Assembly (NCBI GenBank): GCA_963829955.1 | Contig: CAWHKS010000005.1 | Coordinates: 1 to 64,000, forward strand | From: DASTFY01 sp963829955 | GTDB lineage: Bacteria > Actinomycetota > Acidimicrobiia > Acidimicrobiales > Ilumatobacteraceae | Reading direction: 5' to 3' | DNA length: 64,000 bases | Part shown: piece by piece, positions 60,908 to 64,000 of the stretch | Layout: the number at the start of each line of letters is the position of its first letter | Numbering within the stretch: position 1 is the stretch's first letter | The notes under the pieces: model-generated | What the model was told of the DNA's origin: nothing | Seen by the model: only the letters and a program-made list of their open reading frames with translations | Database searches by the model: none | Translations under genes and position numbers: made by a program

Positions 60908-61486
60908 GTGGCCGGGTACGCCGTCAAGCCGCTGAACGAGCAGACGTGGCCCGACTTCGCACGTCTCGTCGAGCGGCACAACGGGGTGTGGGGTGGCTGC
61001 TGGTGCATGTCGTTCCATCCGGAGGCATACGAACGAGGGGGCGACCATCGCGCGCAGAAGGAGCGTCGCGTCCGTGACGGGGAGGCCCACGCGGCGCTCG
61101 TCTTCGATAGTGACCTGTGCGTCGGCTGGTGCCAGTTCGGTTCCCCGGTCGAGTTGCCGCGGATCAAGTTCGGACGCGCCTACCGCGAGGGCGCCGGTGA
61201 CCCGCCGAATTGGCGGATCACATGCTTCTTCGTCGACAAGGCCTACCGGCACAGGGGGGTCGCCGCGGCCGCGCTGAAGGGCGCGTTGAGCGAGATCGCG
61301 CGACTCGGCGGTGGAACGGTGGAGAGCTCGCCGGAGGATGTCGAAGGGCGGAAAGTGTCCAATGCGTTCCTGCACAACGCCACAGTGGCGATGTTCGAAC
61401 AGCAGGGGTTCGTCCGTACCCGTCAACTCGGCAAGAACAACTGGCTCGTGACGAAGAAGGTGCGACCGAAACGCACTTCCAGCTGA
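60908..61486 (+). CDS. GNAT family N-acetyltransferase
   Basis: 192 aa. Begins LNEQTWPDFARLVERHNGVWGGCWCMSFHPE, a common actinobacterial GNAT N-terminus; acetyl-CoA loop FFVDKAYRHRGVAAAALKGAL and C-terminal NATVAMFEQQGFVRTRQLGKNNWLVTKK. GTG start. Cytoplasmic. Substrate unknown. Downstream, 61487-61885 has no intact gene. Confidence 0.84.
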   Translation: MAGYAVKPLNEQTWPDFARLVERHNGVWGGCWCMSFHPEAYERGGDHRAQKERRVRDGEAHAALVFDSDLCVGWCQFGSPVELPRIKFGRAYREGAGDPPNWRITCFFVDKAYRHRGVAAAALKGALSEIARLGGGTVESSPEDVEGRKVSNAFLHNATVAMFEQQGFVRTRQLGKNNWLVTKKVRPKRTSS

Positions 61487-61885
61487 CGATCTCGCCCCTC
61501 GCTCAGCGCGGGCCGTCGCCAGAGGACAACGCATCAGCGTGACCGCGCGCTGGTGTTCGGACGCCCCGCACTGCTGACCGACACGCGCGCCGATCTCTCG
61601 CTCATCGAGGAGCACCGATTCACTAGCAGTGTCGTCGACCTTCGCTACCGCCTTCAGTAACGGCGCAGGGAATCGGACCATCGCACACTGCCCCTGAACG
61701 CCGACACAAGGGCGCCGCGACACGCCCTTCGGCGTGCGATGACGGCCGAGAACCACGTCGTTCTGTGTCGTCGTTCTGTGTGCGAAGCCGGAGCACCGAT
61801 CGGCAGGTCATTGCGGTGTCAGCGTCCTGAGGGGCACGTCGGGAATGGTCGCGCTGAACGGGCGGGCTCGGGGATCAGTGGGCTC

Positions 61886-62641
61886 TCAAATCCGTGCTTC
61901 GAGGACGGCGAGATCGCGCACCGCGTAGCGGCGGTGCTCGCACTCCTCTTTCATCACGACGCGCAAGCACCGCCCGACCGTGCGGGACTCAACGGGATAG
62001 CCCGGCGCGGGGGACAGTGCGCACAGCCGCTCGAGCTCATCGTCGGTCAGTCCGTCGACGACGCGGCGCATCACGGCCATGCGATCGGCTCGTACATCGA
62101 TCACCTCGTCGAAGGACGGGCGCGCCGCGAGGTCGACACCGATCGCCGCCGCATCGGAGGCCGGATAGCCGCTGTAGGGGTAACCGAGTCGGTGATAGGG
62201 CATCGGCTCGTCGAGCACGGTGCGACTAACCCAGGCGTCCGTGGCGAACACCAGGTGGCGCAGCGTCTCGACGAACGACCATTCATCATCGACCCGCTCC
62301 TGTCGGGCGTCCTCGGGCAGTCGTCGCGCCCGGGCCACCGTGTCGGACCAGAGGCGTTCGATGGTGTCCCACATCTTGCGGTAGTCGTCCGCCGCTTGCA
62401 TCTGGCGGACCTGCGCACGCTCGGGATGACGCCGATCGAGCTCGGCCTCCACGAAGGCGGTCACATCGACGTCGTTCACAACGACATCGCCGATGAGCCC
62501 AGAGACGTTCACGTCGACGAGCCACGAGTCGACGATCTTCACTCGTCGCAAGTCGCAATCGCGGAAGGTCGCACCAGTGAAATCCACGCCGGTGAACTGA
62601 GCCCCTCGGAATGCGGTGGTGTCGTCGTGCTCGTCTGGCAT
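61886..62641 (-). CDS. DinB-superfamily protein with N-terminal pentapeptide-like strands
   Basis: 251 aa. Residues 8-60 follow the pentapeptide pattern (AFRGAQFTGVDFTGATFRDCDLRRV). From about 85 there is a four-helix DinB domain: WDTIERLWSDTVARARRLP, VDDEWSFVETLRHLVFATDAW (first histidine), and ECEHRRYAVRDL near the C-terminus. Role unknown. Confidence 0.8.
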   Translation of the reverse strand: MPDEHDDTTAFRGAQFTGVDFTGATFRDCDLRRVKIVDSWLVDVNVSGLIGDVVVNDVDVTAFVEAELDRRHPERAQVRQMQAADDYRKMWDTIERLWSDTVARARRLPEDARQERVDDEWSFVETLRHLVFATDAWVSRTVLDEPMPYHRLGYPYSGYPASDAAAIGVDLAARPSFDEVIDVRADRMAVMRRVVDGLTDDELERLCALSPAPGYPVESRTVGRCLRVVMKEECEHRRYAVRDLAVLEARI

Positions 62642-62720
62642 CGCGACATCGTGCCCCGATCGGCAGTTTCGACCCGACGCTGCAGGCGTCCCTAGAACGC
62701 CAGGTGAGTGCGGCGGATTG

Positions 62721-62750
62721 GCTGGTCCTCTCGTGACAAGGAGGACCAGC
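62721..62750 (+). promoter_or_regulatory. Hairpin sequestering the recombinase ribosome site
   Basis: GCTGGTCCTC (62721-62730) and GAGGACCAGC (62741-62750) form a perfect 10-bp stem. The right arm contains the GGAGG Shine-Dalgarno sequence for ATG 62752, so it could block translation or serve as an operator. Confidence 0.6.
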
Positions 62751-62751
62751 T

Positions 62752-63663
62752 ATGACCACCACCATCCAGTCGGCAGCGACAAACGCTCAGGGCGCCCGGG
62801 GTCGAGTTCGAGTTCGATGAGGCGCAGCTTGCTGCGGTGTCGTTCCTTGCCCGCTACAGCGGCAGGACGCTCGAGGCGTACCGCCACGACCTGCGCGGCT
62901 TCTTCCAATGGGCCACCGGCAACCGCATCGTCGTGCTCGGGGCGAATCGTGCGCACATCGAGCTGTTCCGCGCCTGGATGGAGGACCGCGGGCTCGCCGT
63001 GTCAACTATCGACCGTCGCCTCTCGACGGTCTGTGGGTTCTACCGGTTCGCGCACATCGGACGTATCCGCTCGAACCCCGCCCAGTACGTCCGCCGACCG
63101 CAGGTCCATCCCTCGGCGCTCGGGCGCTGGATCGCTCGGAGCTCGGGGTGTTCCTGTTCACCGCGGAGCAGTGCGACCGAGATCACGCCGCGCTTGCCGT
63201 GCTGCTGGGGTTGAACGGGCTACGTGTCAGCGACGCCTGTGCCACCAACATCGAGGACCTCGGCTTCGAGCGCGGCCATCGCACCCTGCGGATCGTGGGC
63301 GAGGGCAACAAGCCCGCCACCGTGCCGCTCGTGCCCCGAACCGCGTGGACGATCGACCTGGCCGTCGCTGAACGCCACGAGGGCCCGATCCTGCGTCGCC
63401 GTGACGGCCAACGCCTCGACCGGCGCACCGCGCATCGCTGGATTCGTTCGATCGGCCAGCGCGCCGGTCTCGGTGCCGTGCACCCGCACATGCTCCGAGC
63501 CGCGTTCATCATGGCCGCACTCGACGCCGGCGTGCCGCTGCGAGACGTCCAGATCGCCGCTCGTCACGCCGACCCCCGCACCACAACCATCTACGACCGG
63601 CGCCGCCAGAACTTCGACCGCCTCGCCGCCTACGTCGTCGTCGCGTTCGTCGCCGGCGGCTGA
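62752..63663 (+). pseudogene. Tyrosine recombinase/integrase with two compensating frameshifts
   Basis: Three frames in turn: MTTTIQSAATNAQG; then VEFEFDEAQLAAVSFLARYSGRTLEAYRHDLRGFFQWA (N-terminal core-binding domain) to VRRPQVHP; then ALDRSELGVFLFTAEQ to the stop. Shifts fall at about 62794-62800 and 63107-63126, and the net length (303 aa) is in frame. Catalytic residues survive: Arg in GLNGLRVSDAC, HMLRAAF, ARHADPRTT and the Tyr in TIYDRRR. The break is decay or sequencing error. Confidence 0.8.
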
Positions 63664-63724
63664 GGCCGAGCCGCCTCCCGGCGGCACGTGGGGGATAGCG
63701 CAACCGTCGAATCGCCTGCGCGTC

Positions 63725-63907
63725 ATGCGACGCCCGCTGGCTGCGGGCGGCGCCCCCGGATACGTCGTTCCGTCCCGCGCTGCCGTCCCGGCCGGGTGCA
63801 CCGAGACCATCGGGACCGATCGGTTCGCACTCGAGCCCGGAGACCGTGCGCTTGAGCATCACTGGCTCGATCAGTGGTACTCGATCGGGGGTGGTAGCTC
63901 AGGTTGA
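63725..63907 (+). CDS. Short hypothetical open frame
   Basis: 60 codons from ATG 63725 ending EPGDRALEHHWLDQWYSIGGGSSG. The amino-acid composition is plausible but I recognise no family and there is no clear ribosome site. It may be the end of a longer decayed gene. Confidence 0.25.
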   Translation: MRRPLAAGGAPGYVVPSRAAVPAGCTETIGTDRFALEPGDRALEHHWLDQWYSIGGGSSG

Positions 63908-64000
63908 ATCTGGCGGCGCGTCGAACAAGGCCAGCTCGCCAGGATCGGGCGCCTGGAACACGCAGAGCCACCGGTCGAAGTCCGCGCGGCGGATCGGGTA
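63899..64000 (-). CDS. C-terminal end of a gene cut by the window edge
   Basis: The minus frame is open from the window end and reads YPIRRADFDRWLCVFQAP then DPGELALFDAPPDST before a TGA at 63899. The residue pattern looks coding. Family unknown; most of the gene lies outside. Confidence 0.4.
   Translation of the reverse strand, partial: YPIRRADFDRWLCVFQAPDPGELALFDAPPDST

Noticed and set aside
61535..61660. Frame reading LVFGRPALLTDTRADLSLIEEH and ending VVDLRYRLQ
   Set aside because: Looks coding-like but has no start codon or ribosome site and I recognise no family; possibly a relic.
63890..63915. tRNA-like string GGTGGTAGCTCAGGTTGAATC
   Set aside because: Does not extend to an acceptor stem or a T-loop; no cloverleaf can be drawn.

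Overview
The window is high-GC, gene-dense chromosomal DNA from an actinomycetote. The lineage is inferred only from content. A 'sunset'-domain protein, a mycothiol-type maleylpyruvate isomerase domain, an Eis-type acetyltransferase, DUF2252, PAC2 and fused response-regulator/thioredoxin-reductase proteins, many GTG starts and probable leaderless mRNAs together suggest Acidimicrobiia or a relative. No rRNA, tRNA or CRISPR array was seen.

Layout. 1-2.6 kb: sulfate activation operon cysD(partial)-cysN-cysC. 2.6-6.1 kb: a GH43-like propeller, an IclR regulator, and a GT4 glycosyltransferase with a Wzz-like membrane protein. 6.2-14.1 kb: a carbonic anhydrase remnant, an FtsX permease, the wecA-type/glyA/rpiB run, and an ABC exporter. 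14.1-30.3 kb: amino-acid biosynthesis (leuA; serA-aminotransferase; serC-PAC2; ilvB-ilvN-ilvC; ilvD). leuA and ilvB each have a short leader peptide rich in branched-chain residues followed by a terminator hairpin, so both look controlled by ribosome-mediated attenuation. 30.3-42.3 kb: a DUF11 surface protein, acyl-CoA dehydrogenase, MFS, Eis, and gatB-gatA-(lgt::gatC) with Lgt and GatC in one reading frame, then an esterase and a ferredoxin. 42.3-56.1 kb: a TetR gene with a perfect palindromic operator, an M48 protease, an ArsC-family reductase, an MBL hydrolase, and a long co-directional run of plus-strand genes. 56.1-64 kb: an accessory region with gene fragments (HAF-repeat, BNR-repeat), perfect hairpins, a pheganomycin-ligase-like ATP-grasp protein, stray methyltransferase/GNAT/monooxygenase genes and a broken tyrosine recombinase.

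The most striking observation is the ArsC-family gene at 44220-44576 (minus). Its reading frame is intact except for one in-frame UGA exactly at the catalytic cysteine (codon 12). The three catalytic arginines sit at the canonical positions 60, 94 and 107, and a hairpin fitting the bacterial SECIS pattern begins 15 nt after the UGA. It is best read as a selenocysteine-containing arsenate-reductase-like protein. No Sec machinery is in this window, so this needs the rest of the genome.

rpiB, ilvC and eis each carry one single-nucleotide indel in a short GC run, and correcting it restores the normal protein length. The recombinase gene carries two compensating indels. Base-calling or assembly error is at least as likely as true decay for the three housekeeping genes.
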